From DASUPK01 sp963831605 (GTDB lineage: Bacteria > Actinomycetota > Thermoleophilia > Solirubrobacterales > 70-9): DNA of 64,000 nucleotides. The notes under the pieces were generated by a model. The model had not been told where the DNA came from. It searched no databases and worked only from the letters and a program-made list of their open reading frames with translations. Numbering within the stretch: position 1 is the first letter of the stretch; each line of letters starts with the position of its first letter. The stretch lies in contig CAWHQR010000003.1 in NCBI GenBank assembly GCA_963831605.1, forward strand, positions 558,001-622,000, written 5' to 3'. The position numbers and the translations under genes are program-made. Below are positions 43,239-51,782 of this stretch, in pieces.

Positions 43239-44710
43239 CTCGAGACCGAGGCGCTGTCGCCGTCGACGATCTCGTACGCCCCTGTTTCCTCGGAGAACCG
43301 CGCCAGGCCGGCCTCCCTGGCCTCCTCGACGACGGCTTGGGCGACGCTGGCCGCCACGTCACGGTTGAAGACGGAGGGGATGATGTAGTCCTCGGCAAGG
43401 TCGTCGTCGGTGACCACCTCTGCGATTCCGCGCGCGGCCGCCAGCTTCATCTCCTCGGTGATGCGGGGGGCGCCTGCATCGAGAGCGCCCCGGAAGATCC
43501 CCGGGAAGCAGAGGACGTTGTTGATCTGGTTCGGGTAGTCGGAGCGACCGGTGGCCATGATCCGGACATGGGCCTCGGCATCCTCCGGCATGACCTCGGG
43601 AGTGGGGTTCGCCATCGCGAAGACGATCGCGTCGTCGTTCATCTTCGCCAGGGAGTCGGGCTCGATCAGACCCGGGCCGGAGAGACCGATGAAGAGGTCG
43701 CAGCCCTCGATCACCTCGTTCGGCCCGCCGGAGAGCTTCTCCTGGTTGGTGTTCTCGGCGAACCACTTCTTGATCCCCGACATCGAGCCGTCGCCGTAGT
43801 CCTCGCGGTCGGTGGAGATCGCGCCCTTGCGGTCGCAGCCGATGATCTGGGCGATCCCGGACTCCTGCATCATCTTGGTGCAGGCGATTCCCGCGGCGCC
43901 CGTCCCGAGCACCAGGACGCGCAGGTCCTCGATCGGCTTGCCGGTGATCTTCAGCGAGTTGAAGAGGGCGGCCATGACGACGACGGCGGTGCCGTGCTGG
44001 TCGTCGTGGAAGACGGGAATGTCCAGCTCCTGCTTGAGCGTCTCCTCGATCTCGAAGCAGCGCGGGGCGGAGATGTCCTCGAGGTTGATGCCCCCGAAGG
44101 TGGGGGCGAGGAGCTTGACCGTCTGGATGATCTCCGCCGGGTCGTTGGTGTCGAGGCAGATCGGAAAGGCATCGACCTGCGCGAACTCCTTGAACAGCAT
44201 CGCCTTGCCCTCCATCACCGGCATGGCCGCCTCGGGGCCGATGTCGCCGAGTCCGAGCACCGCCGAGCCATCTGAGACGACGGCGACGGTGTTCGCCTTG
44301 ATCGTGAAATCGAAGGCCTTGGTCTTGTCCTCGGCGATGTATTCGCAGACCCGGGCGACGCCCGGCGTGTAGGCCATCGAGAGGTCATCGCGGGTCTTCA
44401 GCGGATACTTGTTGTGCTGCTCGATCTTGCCCTTCCTGTGCATCTCGAAGGTGCGATCGGTGAAGCCGAGGACGCGCGCACCGCGCGTCGATCCGATCGA
44501 GCGCAGGATCTGCTCCCACTGCTCCTCGCTGTTGGCGTCGATGGTGAACTCGCGGACCCGCTTGCCCTCAGGCCCGGCGCCCGGAATCAGGTCGACGGAC
44601 TGCAGCGCGCCACCCGCCTCAGCGATCTGCGCCGTGAGCTTGCCAAGAGGCTCCTGGCGAGCATCGAGCTCGACCCGGACGGTGACGCTGTATTGAGCGG
44701 AGGCAGCCAT
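43235..44710 (-). CDS. NAD(P)-dependent malic enzyme with N-terminal ACT domain
   Basis: Oxidative decarboxylation of malate to pyruvate; 491 residues. Residues 1-80 form an ACT-like regulatory domain (YSVTVRVELDARQEPLGKLTAQIAEAGGALQSVDLIPG). The catalytic domain follows: YTPGVARVCEYIAED, AVLGLGDIGPEAAMPVMEGKAMLFKEFAQVDAFPI and DIPVFHDDQHGTAVV (metal Asp). The NAD-binding LVLGTGAAGIACTKMM and FAMANPTPEVMPEDA are intact. ATG at 44710 with TATGAT (complement of 44720-44725) 9 nt upstream. The ACT fusion implies allosteric control by an amino acid or similar ligand. Confidence 0.94.
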   Translation of the reverse strand: MAASAQYSVTVRVELDARQEPLGKLTAQIAEAGGALQSVDLIPGAGPEGKRVREFTIDANSEEQWEQILRSIGSTRGARVLGFTDRTFEMHRKGKIEQHNKYPLKTRDDLSMAYTPGVARVCEYIAEDKTKAFDFTIKANTVAVVSDGSAVLGLGDIGPEAAMPVMEGKAMLFKEFAQVDAFPICLDTNDPAEIIQTVKLLAPTFGGINLEDISAPRCFEIEETLKQELDIPVFHDDQHGTAVVVMAALFNSLKITGKPIEDLRVLVLGTGAAGIACTKMMQESGIAQIIGCDRKGAISTDREDYGDGSMSGIKKWFAENTNQEKLSGGPNEVIEGCDLFIGLSGPGLIEPDSLAKMNDDAIVFAMANPTPEVMPEDAEAHVRIMATGRSDYPNQINNVLCFPGIFRGALDAGAPRITEEMKLAAARGIAEVVTDDDLAEDYIIPSVFNRDVAASVAQAVVEEAREAGLARFSEETGAYEIVDGDSASVSS

Positions 44711-44789
44711 CGGGCGCTGATCATAGGGGGGTCGAAGTTCCGCCTCCGTTGCACGAAACCCGGCAATGAAGGGGCGAGGGCCGAGAGTT

Positions 44790-44824
44790 GGCGCCTTATT
44801 CCCCGTATGGGGGAACAAGGCGCC
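44790..44824. repeat. 15-bp inverted repeat with the start codon in its loop
   Basis: Left arm GGCGCCTTATTCCCC (44790-44804) and right arm GGGGAACAAGGCGCC (44810-44824) match at 14 of 15 positions. The 5-nt loop GTATG contains the ATG of the downstream AbiEi/DUF559 gene. As RNA this would sequester the start codon in a very stable hairpin. As DNA it is a strong candidate operator or recombination site. It is the most extensive perfect dyad in the window. Confidence 0.85.
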
Positions 44825-45643
44825 AGATTCGACCAAGTAGTCGCCAGGATCGCGGCACGCCAGCACGGCGTGGTCAGCTGGGAGCAGCTGTGCAACATCG
44901 GCCTTCACCGCAACGCCGTCCAGGCTCGGTTGCGCGCTGGTCGTCTACATCGACTTCATCGCGGTGTCTATGCAGTGGGCCACCCCCAGATGACCTTTGA
45001 AGGCCGCTGCGTCGCCGCACTTCTGGCGCTCGGCCAAGGGGCGGTCGCGAGCCATCGAAGTGCCGCAGCTTTGTGGGGATTTCTCCCGCCTCACGAGGGT
45101 TTCATCCACGTAAGCGTCCCTGGCGATTGCGGCCGCAAACCACGCACCGGCATCAGAATCCACCGCTCTGGCACTCTCACGGCCCGTGTCGTGACCCGCC
45201 GCAACGGCATCGGCGTGACCCGGCCCGGGCGGACCATGCGCGATCTGAGGCGCTGTGTTCCTCAGCCGGTGTTTCGTTCGGCCGTCCGTCGTGGGCTCGA
45301 TCTACGCCTGATCTCATCCAGCGACCTCGGACCCGACCCAGACCTCACCCGCAGCGAGCTCGAGCGCATGTTCCTGAGCCTCTGCCGCCGTCACCGGCTT
45401 CCCCAGCCAGAAATCAATGCGCGAGTAGGCCCATACGAGGTCGACTTCCTCTGGCGTGCCGGCCACCTGATCGCGGAGACCGATGGCTTCCGGCACCACG
45501 GCCATCGCGCCGCATTCGAAGCCGATCGCGAACGTGATGCCAGTCTCCAGACCCTGGGCTACCGCGTCCTCCGCTTCACCTACCGCCAGGTCCGCAACGA
45601 GCCAAGCCAGGTCGCATCGGCCCTACGCGCCCTCCTCGCCTAG
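44807..45643 (+). CDS. AbiEi-like N-terminal wHTH plus DUF559 nuclease-fold protein
   Basis: 278 residues. The N-terminal winged helix (ARIAARQHGVVSWEQLCNIGLHRNAVQARLRAGRLHRLHRGVYAVGH) matches the type IV antitoxin AbiEi-like domain. The C-terminus (SELERMFLSLCRRHRLPQPEINARVGPYEVDFLWRAGHLIAETDGFRHHGHRAAFEADRERDASL) is the DUF559 Vsr/PD-(D/E)xK-like fold, with the Asp of VDFLW and the Glu of AETDGF as likely catalytic residues. These proteins are common and multi-copy in actinobacteria; the role is unproven (antitoxin-like regulator or nuclease). No AbiEii-type nucleotidyltransferase toxin gene lies nearby. ATG lies in the loop of an inverted repeat. Confidence 0.87.
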   Translation: MGEQGARFDQVVARIAARQHGVVSWEQLCNIGLHRNAVQARLRAGRLHRLHRGVYAVGHPQMTFEGRCVAALLALGQGAVASHRSAAALWGFLPPHEGFIHVSVPGDCGRKPRTGIRIHRSGTLTARVVTRRNGIGVTRPGRTMRDLRRCVPQPVFRSAVRRGLDLRLISSSDLGPDPDLTRSELERMFLSLCRRHRLPQPEINARVGPYEVDFLWRAGHLIAETDGFRHHGHRAAFEADRERDASLQTLGYRVLRFTYRQVRNEPSQVASALRALLA

Positions 45644-45867
45644 AGCTTCCCCTTCTCGCAGCCCTTGCCGGTCCAATCCTGTTGCCCCGAGCCATCCGGG
45701 TTCATCGAGAAGACCTCGAACCCGAGACCTGGGGCATGGATCCCCTGGTAGGCGATGCTGCCGTTCTGGGCCAGCGGAAACGCACCCCAAGCGCTTGCGG
45801 CACCCAGCGAGATCAGAGCGGAACTCGCTATGAGCGCGATCAGCCCGGATCTTCTCCCCGGCCGCAT
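45640..45867 (-). pseudogene. Truncated secreted TolB-like beta-propeller protein
   Basis: 75 residues only. A clear signal peptide (MRPGRRSGLIALIASSALISLGAASAWG) is followed by the first blade of a TolB/WD40-like propeller (AFPLAQNGSIAYQG, FEVFSMNPDGSGQQ), then stops. Intact relatives carry about 300 further residues, so this is a 3'-truncated remnant. Its stop overlaps that of the AbiEi/DUF559 gene, as if arrival of that gene cut it. The ATG is only 17 bp from the divergent polA start. A small functional secreted peptide is the alternative. Confidence 0.6.
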
Positions 45868-45884
45868 CGGACAGCGAAACTACC

Positions 45885-48539
45885 ATGGAGCCAGTGCCCT
45901 CCACAACCGCCCAAAAACCTCCGGCCAAGTCGAAGAAGAAGCCGGGCGAGCTTTTCCTGATCGACGGCAATTCCCTCGCCTACCGCGCGTTCTTCGCGCT
46001 GCCGGAGTCGATCGCCACGCACGACGGCCGCCCCACCAACGCGATCTACGGCCTCGCCTCGATGTTCGCCAAGATGCTGATCGACCACGATCCGAGCGCC
46101 GTCGTCGTCTGCTGGGACGCCGGCTGGTCGGGCAGGGAGCTCACCTACGAGCCGTACAAGTCGCAGCGCAAGCCCCGCCCGGACCTCCTCCGCGACCAAT
46201 GGCCCCATCTGATGCCGCTGGCGGAGGCCTTCGGCTTCACCAACATCAAGGTGGACGGCTTCGAGGCCGACGACGTGATCGCCTCGCTCACCAAGCGAGC
46301 CCGCGAGCAGGATCTGAACGTGATGGTCGTCTCCGGCGACCGGGACGTCTACCAGCTGGTCGAGGACGGAGTTCGCGTCATGACCACCTCTCGCGGCGTC
46401 ACCGACACCAAGATCTACGACAGCAAGGGCGTCGTCGAGCGCTACGGCGTCCCGCCCGAGCTGGTCACAGACCTGATCGGTCTCAAGGGCGACACCTCGG
46501 ACAACATTCCGGGCGTCCCCGGGATCGGGGACAAGACCGCCGCCCAGCTGCTCCAGGAATACGGCGACCTGGAGGGCGTCCTGGCGAACATCGACAACAT
46601 CTCCGGCGCCAAGCGCAAGGAGAACCTCACCAACCACGCCGAGGACGCTCGAGTCTCCAAGCAGCTCGCCACCGCGATCACCGACATCGACATCGAGCTC
46701 GACCTCGACGAGCTGATGTCAAAGAGGATGGATCGCAGCCGCCTGCGGGAGGTCGCCCGCGAGTTCGAGCTTCGCGTGATCCTCGAGCGCCTGGAGGAGG
46801 AGCTCGGCGCGGACTTCGTCCCCGATGCCAAGGTCGACGAGGAGCTCGACGCGACCGCGGAGGCGGGCGCGATCGCCGACCTCGCCGAGGGCGACGTGGC
46901 CCTCGCGATCGTGGGCGAGACCTGGTCGGGCTACGACGGCAAGAAGCTGGTCGAGGGCGACTGTCCCGAGCTCGGCAAGCTGGTCGAGGCCCTCGGCAAG
47001 CGCCGGCTGATCGGCCACGACCTGAAGAGCCTCGGGGGCGGGGCCCGGCACGGGATCCTGGCCGCGGCCGGCCCCGGCGGCGTGGACCTCCGCCACGACA
47101 CGATGGTCGGCGCCTACCTGCTCGATCCCGCCCGGCGCACCTACGACCTGATCGATATCGCCGCCCAGCGTGGCCTGGCAGCCGCGACAAAGGACGCCGA
47201 CACCGCCGATGGCGACCAGCTCGAGCTCGGGGAGGAGCCGCCTCCCGATCCGGCCGCCGAGGCCCGCCTGGTCTGGGAGATCGCCCAGCTTCAGCGCAAG
47301 GGGATCGACGAGGGCGGCCTGAAGCGGCTCATGGACGAAGTCGAGATGCCCCTGATCGAGGTCCTGGCGTCGATGGAGCAGAACGGAGTCCTGCTCGACC
47401 AGAAGCGTCTCGCGGACATCGGCGAGGGCTTCGAGCAGCGGATCGAAACTCTCCAGGCCGAGATCTTCGAGCTCGCCGGCCACGAGTTCACGATCGGCTC
47501 GCCGCAGCAGCTCGCCGAGGTCCTCTTCGACGAGCTCGGACTGACCAAGAAGCGCCGCGGCAAGACCGGCTTCTCCACCGACGCCCGGGTCCTCTCCCAG
47601 ATCCGAGAGGAGCACCCGATCGTGGAGAAGGTGGAGCAGTGGCGTGAGCTCACCAAGCTGAAGAGCACCTACCTCGACGCGCTCCCGGAGCTGATCGACC
47701 CCGACAGCGGCCGGCTGCACACCACGTTCAACCAGACGGCGACCGCCACCGGCCGGCTCTCCAGCACCAACCCGAACCTGCAGAACATCCCGATCCGCTC
47801 CGATGAGGGGCGCCCGATCCGTTCCTGCTTCGTCGCGCCGCGCGGCCACCGTCTGCTCTCCGCGGACTACAACCAGATCGAGCTGCGCATCCTGGCCCAC
47901 ATCGCCGGCGAGGATGCGCTCAAGGAGATCTTCGCCCGCGGCGAGGACATCCACGCCGCCACGGCCGCCGGGATCATCGGCGCTGACCCGAAGAAGGTCA
48001 CCCCCGGCGAGCGCTCCAAGGCCAAGATGGTCAACTACGGGATCGCCTACGGCCTCTCCGCGTACGGGCTGGCCGATCGCCTCAACATCGAGCAGGAAGA
48101 GGCGGGGGCCTACATCGACCGCTACTTCGAGCGCTTCCCGGCGGTGAAGAGCTACATCATCGAGACGGTTGAGTTCGCCAGGGAGCACGGTTACGTCAGC
48201 ACGCTGCTGGGCCGGCGCCGCCCGATCCCGGAGCTCCGTTCCGGCCGCCCCCAGGTCCGCGGCCAGGGCGAGCGCAACGCGGTCAACATGCCGATCCAGG
48301 GCACCTCCGCGGACATCATCAAGATCGCCATGGTGGACGCCCAGCGCCAGCTCGAGAAGTCCGACCTCTCCACGCGCCTCGTCCTTCAGATCCACGACGA
48401 GCTCCTCTTCGAGGGCCCGACCGACGAGATGGACGCGGCCGCGAAGCTCGTCGAGAAGGCGATGTGCGGCGCGTTCGACCTGGATCCGCCCCTGGCGGTC
48501 GATGTCGGGGTCGGCAAGGACTGGCTGGCCGCGAAGTAG
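45885..48539 (+). CDS. polA: DNA polymerase I
   Basis: Okazaki fragment processing and repair synthesis; 884 residues. The 5' nuclease domain (about 20-310) has LFLIDGNSLAYRAFFALP, GFEADDVIASL, GDRDVYQLV and GLKGDTSDNIPGVPGIGDKTA. The middle domain (about 325-465) lacks the DxE of a proofreading exonuclease, so 3'-5' activity is probably absent. The polymerase domain has motif A SADYNQIELR (Asp661), motif B RSKAKMVNYGIAYGLSAYGL and motif C LQIHDELLFE (Asp838). ATG at 45885. Confidence 0.97.
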   Translation: MEPVPSTTAQKPPAKSKKKPGELFLIDGNSLAYRAFFALPESIATHDGRPTNAIYGLASMFAKMLIDHDPSAVVVCWDAGWSGRELTYEPYKSQRKPRPDLLRDQWPHLMPLAEAFGFTNIKVDGFEADDVIASLTKRAREQDLNVMVVSGDRDVYQLVEDGVRVMTTSRGVTDTKIYDSKGVVERYGVPPELVTDLIGLKGDTSDNIPGVPGIGDKTAAQLLQEYGDLEGVLANIDNISGAKRKENLTNHAEDARVSKQLATAITDIDIELDLDELMSKRMDRSRLREVAREFELRVILERLEEELGADFVPDAKVDEELDATAEAGAIADLAEGDVALAIVGETWSGYDGKKLVEGDCPELGKLVEALGKRRLIGHDLKSLGGGARHGILAAAGPGGVDLRHDTMVGAYLLDPARRTYDLIDIAAQRGLAAATKDADTADGDQLELGEEPPPDPAAEARLVWEIAQLQRKGIDEGGLKRLMDEVEMPLIEVLASMEQNGVLLDQKRLADIGEGFEQRIETLQAEIFELAGHEFTIGSPQQLAEVLFDELGLTKKRRGKTGFSTDARVLSQIREEHPIVEKVEQWRELTKLKSTYLDALPELIDPDSGRLHTTFNQTATATGRLSSTNPNLQNIPIRSDEGRPIRSCFVAPRGHRLLSADYNQIELRILAHIAGEDALKEIFARGEDIHAATAAGIIGADPKKVTPGERSKAKMVNYGIAYGLSAYGLADRLNIEQEEAGAYIDRYFERFPAVKSYIIETVEFAREHGYVSTLLGRRRPIPELRSGRPQVRGQGERNAVNMPIQGTSADIIKIAMVDAQRQLEKSDLSTRLVLQIHDELLFEGPTDEMDAAAKLVEKAMCGAFDLDPPLAVDVGVGKDWLAAK

Positions 48540-48568
48540 CGCCGCCGGTCGTCTGAGAGGATCCGCCC

Positions 48569-49006
48569 ATGGACAGGGGCTTCGCTGTCTTGATCATGGC
48601 CGTCGTCGGTGGCTGCATCGCCCTGCAGGCGCCGATCAACGCCGGGCTCGGCAAGCACACGGGGAGCTTCGCGGCGGCGACGATCTCGTTCGCGGTCGGA
48701 ACGGTGCTGCTCGCGACCATCGTCGTGGTCAGCGGGAAGGCCGGCGGGATCGGGAGCGTCGCCCACGTCGACTGGTACCTGCTGCTCGGCGGCGCGCTCG
48801 GCGCCGCCTACGTCTTCTCGGCGCTCGTCCTCGTCAGCCAGATCGGCGCCGGCGCGGTCGCCGCCGCCACGGTCACCGGCCAGCTCACCACGTCGGTGCT
48901 CCTCGACCGAATCGGCTTCCTGGGCCTCGACCAGCAGCCGCTCACCGCAAGCAGGGTCGCCGGGGTGGGGCTCCTGCTCGCCGGCACCTTCCTCATCGTT
49001 CGCTGA
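48569..49006 (+). CDS. DMT-superfamily half-transporter (DUF606/YdcZ-like)
   Basis: 145 residues with five membrane helices: FAVLIMAVVGGCIALQAPIN, ATISFAVGTVLLATIVVVSG, YLLLGGALGAAYVFSALVLV, GAGAVAAATVTGQLTTSVLLD, and AGVGLLLAGTFLIVR. The QAPINAGLGKHTGS loop and VTGQLTTSVLLDRIGF match DUF606, half-size EamA-like transporters that probably dimerise. Substrate unknown. ATG with GAGAGG 9 nt upstream. Downstream is a hairpin shared with the convergent reductase gene. Confidence 0.87.
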   Translation: MDRGFAVLIMAVVGGCIALQAPINAGLGKHTGSFAAATISFAVGTVLLATIVVVSGKAGGIGSVAHVDWYLLLGGALGAAYVFSALVLVSQIGAGAVAAATVTGQLTTSVLLDRIGFLGLDQQPLTASRVAGVGLLLAGTFLIVR

Positions 49007-49009
49007 CTA

Positions 49010-49027
49010 AGCGGCCACCAGGCCGCT
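49010..49027. terminator. Convergent-gene hairpin
   Basis: AGCGGCC, loop ACCA, GGCCGCT: a perfect 7-bp stem in the 25-bp gap between two convergent stops, with imperfect extension by CTAAG/CTTAG outside. No T-run on either strand. Likely a bidirectional stop or mRNA-end stem. Confidence 0.55.
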
Positions 49028-49031
49028 CACC

Positions 49032-50204
49032 TTAGGAGCGGAGGGCGGAGCCCGCAGCGACTTGCGTTGGGCGGCCGCTTGTGGCCGCGTTCTGATGGCG
49101 AAGCCGTGAACCGCTCCCTTCTGCGAAATCCGGCGGGGCGATGCGGAGGTAGTGCCCGAACGCCCAGTCGACGAAGCGCTTGCGCCCGCAGGCGCGGATC
49201 ACCGCGCGCTGCACGCGGGCGGGCAGCTTCGGCAGCATCTTCTGGGCCCGAAGCAGCCAGCGGAACTTCCATTCGTGGCGATCGACGAACTCGCCGTAGG
49301 CGCGCAACGCCGCCTCGCGATCCTGGCGGCCCTCGACGACCGCCCGCAGCTCGTCGCCGAGCTTGATGCCGAAGTAGAAGGCCGTGCGGATCCCCTCCGC
49401 GGTCAGGGGCAGGCACTGGCCGGCGGAGTCGCCGACGAAGAAGATGCCGTCCTCCGTTCCCCTGCGGATCTTGTGCGGGATCCAGTTGCCCTGGTAGCGG
49501 ACGGCGTCTCGTTCGAGGTCCTCGGCGAGCAGGACCGTTGTGTCCTTGACGTGGAAGCCCGGATCGAAGGAGCCGACGCCGATGCGCTGCTCATCGCTGG
49601 CGGGGAAGCTCCAGCCGTAGCCGGCGGGGACGTAGCGGCGGTCGATCCAGACCTCGAGGTCGTCGCCACCCCCATTGGGATGAACCTCGAGCCCGCGCGA
49701 GAGCGGCGCGTCCGGCGGCTGATAGCCGCCATCGGCCGCCAGGATCCGGCGCCAGCCGAGCGCGTCGACGATCAGCGGCGCCGAGACGTCCCCGCGGTCG
49801 GTGTGCACGATCTCGCCGGTCCGCCCGTTGACCTTGGCGGTCTCGAACTGCGCATCCGACTGGGCCCAGAGGAGCTCGCAGAGCTCCCGGTAGTCGAAGG
49901 TGGAGAAGGTCCAGGGGAGCTCGTAGCGGGAGGTGCCGCGGGGGGTGTGCAGGACCAGTTCGCCGAACTCCTGCCGCTTGGAGCCCTCGAGACCCATCGC
50001 GTCCAGCCAGGCGGTGGGGATGCCGCAGGCCGAGGTCTGGCGCTCGCCGATCTCGTACCGATCCAGCACGAGCACGCGGGCGCCGGAGCCGGCCAGCTGG
50101 CGAGCCACAGTCAGGCCCGCGAAGCTCGCGCCACAGACGATCACGTCGTAGCTCCCGCCCAGCGGCGTCCGCTCTTCGCCGCGCTTGGTCTGGCGTCTGG
50201 GCAT
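49032..50204 (-). CDS. FAD-dependent geranylgeranyl-reductase-like oxidoreductase
   Basis: 390 residues. The FAD Rossmann motif YDVIVCGASFAGLTVARQLAGSGARVLVLDR and the second FAD motif GIFFVGDSAGQCLPLTAEGIRTAFYFGIKLGDEL place it among the geranylgeranyl-reductase/FixC-type flavoproteins. Members saturate isoprenoid chains (menaquinone side chains, polyprenyls) or hydroxylate small molecules. The SACGIPTAWLDAMGLE loop is typical. The last ~25 residues are low-complexity. ATG at 50204. Divergent from rpsA. Confidence 0.86.
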   Translation of the reverse strand: MPRRQTKRGEERTPLGGSYDVIVCGASFAGLTVARQLAGSGARVLVLDRYEIGERQTSACGIPTAWLDAMGLEGSKRQEFGELVLHTPRGTSRYELPWTFSTFDYRELCELLWAQSDAQFETAKVNGRTGEIVHTDRGDVSAPLIVDALGWRRILAADGGYQPPDAPLSRGLEVHPNGGGDDLEVWIDRRYVPAGYGWSFPASDEQRIGVGSFDPGFHVKDTTVLLAEDLERDAVRYQGNWIPHKIRRGTEDGIFFVGDSAGQCLPLTAEGIRTAFYFGIKLGDELRAVVEGRQDREAALRAYGEFVDRHEWKFRWLLRAQKMLPKLPARVQRAVIRACGRKRFVDWAFGHYLRIAPPDFAEGSGSRLRHQNAATSGRPTQVAAGSALRS

Positions 50205-50296
50205 GGTTTGCAACGGTAGTGGAACCCTGCCCGGACGCGGCACGGCGAGCCCATGCGTCAGGCATGTGTCTGCAACACTCTGCGGCCGTGCCCGAG

Positions 50297-51782
50297 ATGG
50301 ACACAACCACGCCGCCTGAGCAGCAGAGCGAGCCCGAAACGGACCAGCCGGCGAGCGCCGGGAACGGTGCCGGGAGCTCTGACGACTTCCTGATCGAGGT
50401 CGACGGCAAGCTCGTCCCGAACTACGACGCCACCATCCACCCCTTCAATGAGGGGGACGTGGTGAGCGGCAAGGTCGTGCGGATCGACCAGGACGAGGTC
50501 CTGGTCGACATCGGCTACAAGAGCGAGGGCGTCATCCCCTCGAACGAGCTCTCGATCCGCAAGTCGGTGGATCCCGCGGATGAGGTCGAGCTCGGCGAGG
50601 ACGTGGACGCGCTCGTTCTCACCAAGGAGGACCAGGAGGGGCGCCTGATCCTCTCCAAGAAGCGCGCCCGCTTCGAGAAGGCCTGGCGCCGGATCGAGAA
50701 GGCCGCCGACTCCGGCGAGCCCGTCGAGGGCACCGTGATCGAGGTCGTCAAGGGCGGCCTGATCCTGGACCTCGGCGTGCGTGGCTTCCTGCCCGCATCC
50801 CTCGTCGACATCCGCCGTGTCCAGAACCTCGACGAGTTCATGGGCCAGAAGCTCGAGTGCAAGGTGATCGAGCTCAACCGCTCGCGCAACAACGTCGTGC
50901 TCTCCCGCCGTGCGGTTCTCGAGGAGGAGCGCAAGGAGGTCCGCGAGCAGATCCTGGGCAATCTCGAGCCCGGCCAGGTGGTCGAGGGCAAGATCTCCAA
51001 CATCGTCGACTTCGGAGCCTTCGTCGACCTCGAGGGCATCGACGGCCTGATCCACATCTCCGAGCTCTCCTGGAGTCACGTCAACCACCCATCCGAGGTC
51101 GTCTCGATCGGCGACACGGTCCAGGTCAAGGTTCTGGACATCGATCGCGAACGCCAGCGCATCTCCCTGGGCCTGAAGCAGACCCAGGAGGATCCGTGGC
51201 AGAAGGTCCTCAACGAGTACAAGGAGGGCGACGTCGTCGAGGGCAAGGTCACGAAGATCGTCGCCTTCGGCGCCTTCGTCCAGATCCTGCCGGGAGTCGA
51301 GGGCCTGGTTCATATCTCCGAGCTTGCGCAGCATCACGTCGAGAGCCCCGCCGAGGTTGTCCGCCCGGGTGACGAGCTCAAGGTCAAGATCCTCGAGGTC
51401 GATGACTCCCGCCGCCGCCTCTCGCTGAGCGTGAAGCGGGTCGAGGGCCAGGAGCTGCCCACCCGCGAGGTGAGCGATGACGTCGTGATCGAGGAGGCTC
51501 CCGAGGGCATGGAGGCGCCACCTGCGCCCGAGGCCGATGAGGCCGCGCCCGAGGCCGAGGCCGAGGAGACTGCGCCCGAGGCCGAGGAGACTGCGCCGGA
51601 GGAGCCCGCCGCCGAGGTGGCCCCGGAGGCACCGCCGGCCGAGGAGGATGCCCCGGCCGAGGAGGATGCCCCGGCCGAGGAGGATGCCGGCCGCGGAGGA
51701 GACCCCCGCCGAGGATGCGCCTGCGGAGGAGCCGGCCGCGGAGGATGCGCCGGCCGAGGAGCCACCTCCCGCGCAGGATTGA
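50297..51782 (+). CDS. rpsA: 30S ribosomal protein S1, frameshift in the acidic tail
   Basis: Binds mRNA on the 30S subunit. Four S1 domains are clear: NEGDVVSGKVVRIDQDEVLVDIG, GEPVEGTVIEVVKGGLILDLG, GQVVEGKISNIVDFGAFVDLEG, and GDVVEGKVTKIVAFGAFVQILPG. A Glu/Ala/Pro tail with repeated APAEED units follows. At 51683-51690 a repeat unit seems to lack 2 nt. The reading frame then leaves the acidic tail, becomes Gly/Arg/Cys-rich, and runs on into coaE. The +1-related frame restores AEETPAEDAPAEEPAAEDAP and stops at 51782. I annotate the restored end. Start is ATG at 50297; GTG at 50288 is possible. Confidence 0.9.

Noticed and set aside
44807..45643. Complete type IV toxin-antitoxin system
   Set aside because: Only an AbiEi-like N-terminal domain fused to DUF559 is present; no AbiEii-type toxin gene lies adjacent.
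45755..47647. 630-aa alternative frame inside polA
   Set aside because: Arg/Pro/Gly-rich shadow frame; the polA frame has all polymerase motifs.
51600..51700. CRISPR-like or mobile repeat in the rpsA tail
   Set aside because: Short in-frame 18-bp coding repeats of Ala-Pro-Glu-Glu-Asp type; protein low complexity, not an array.
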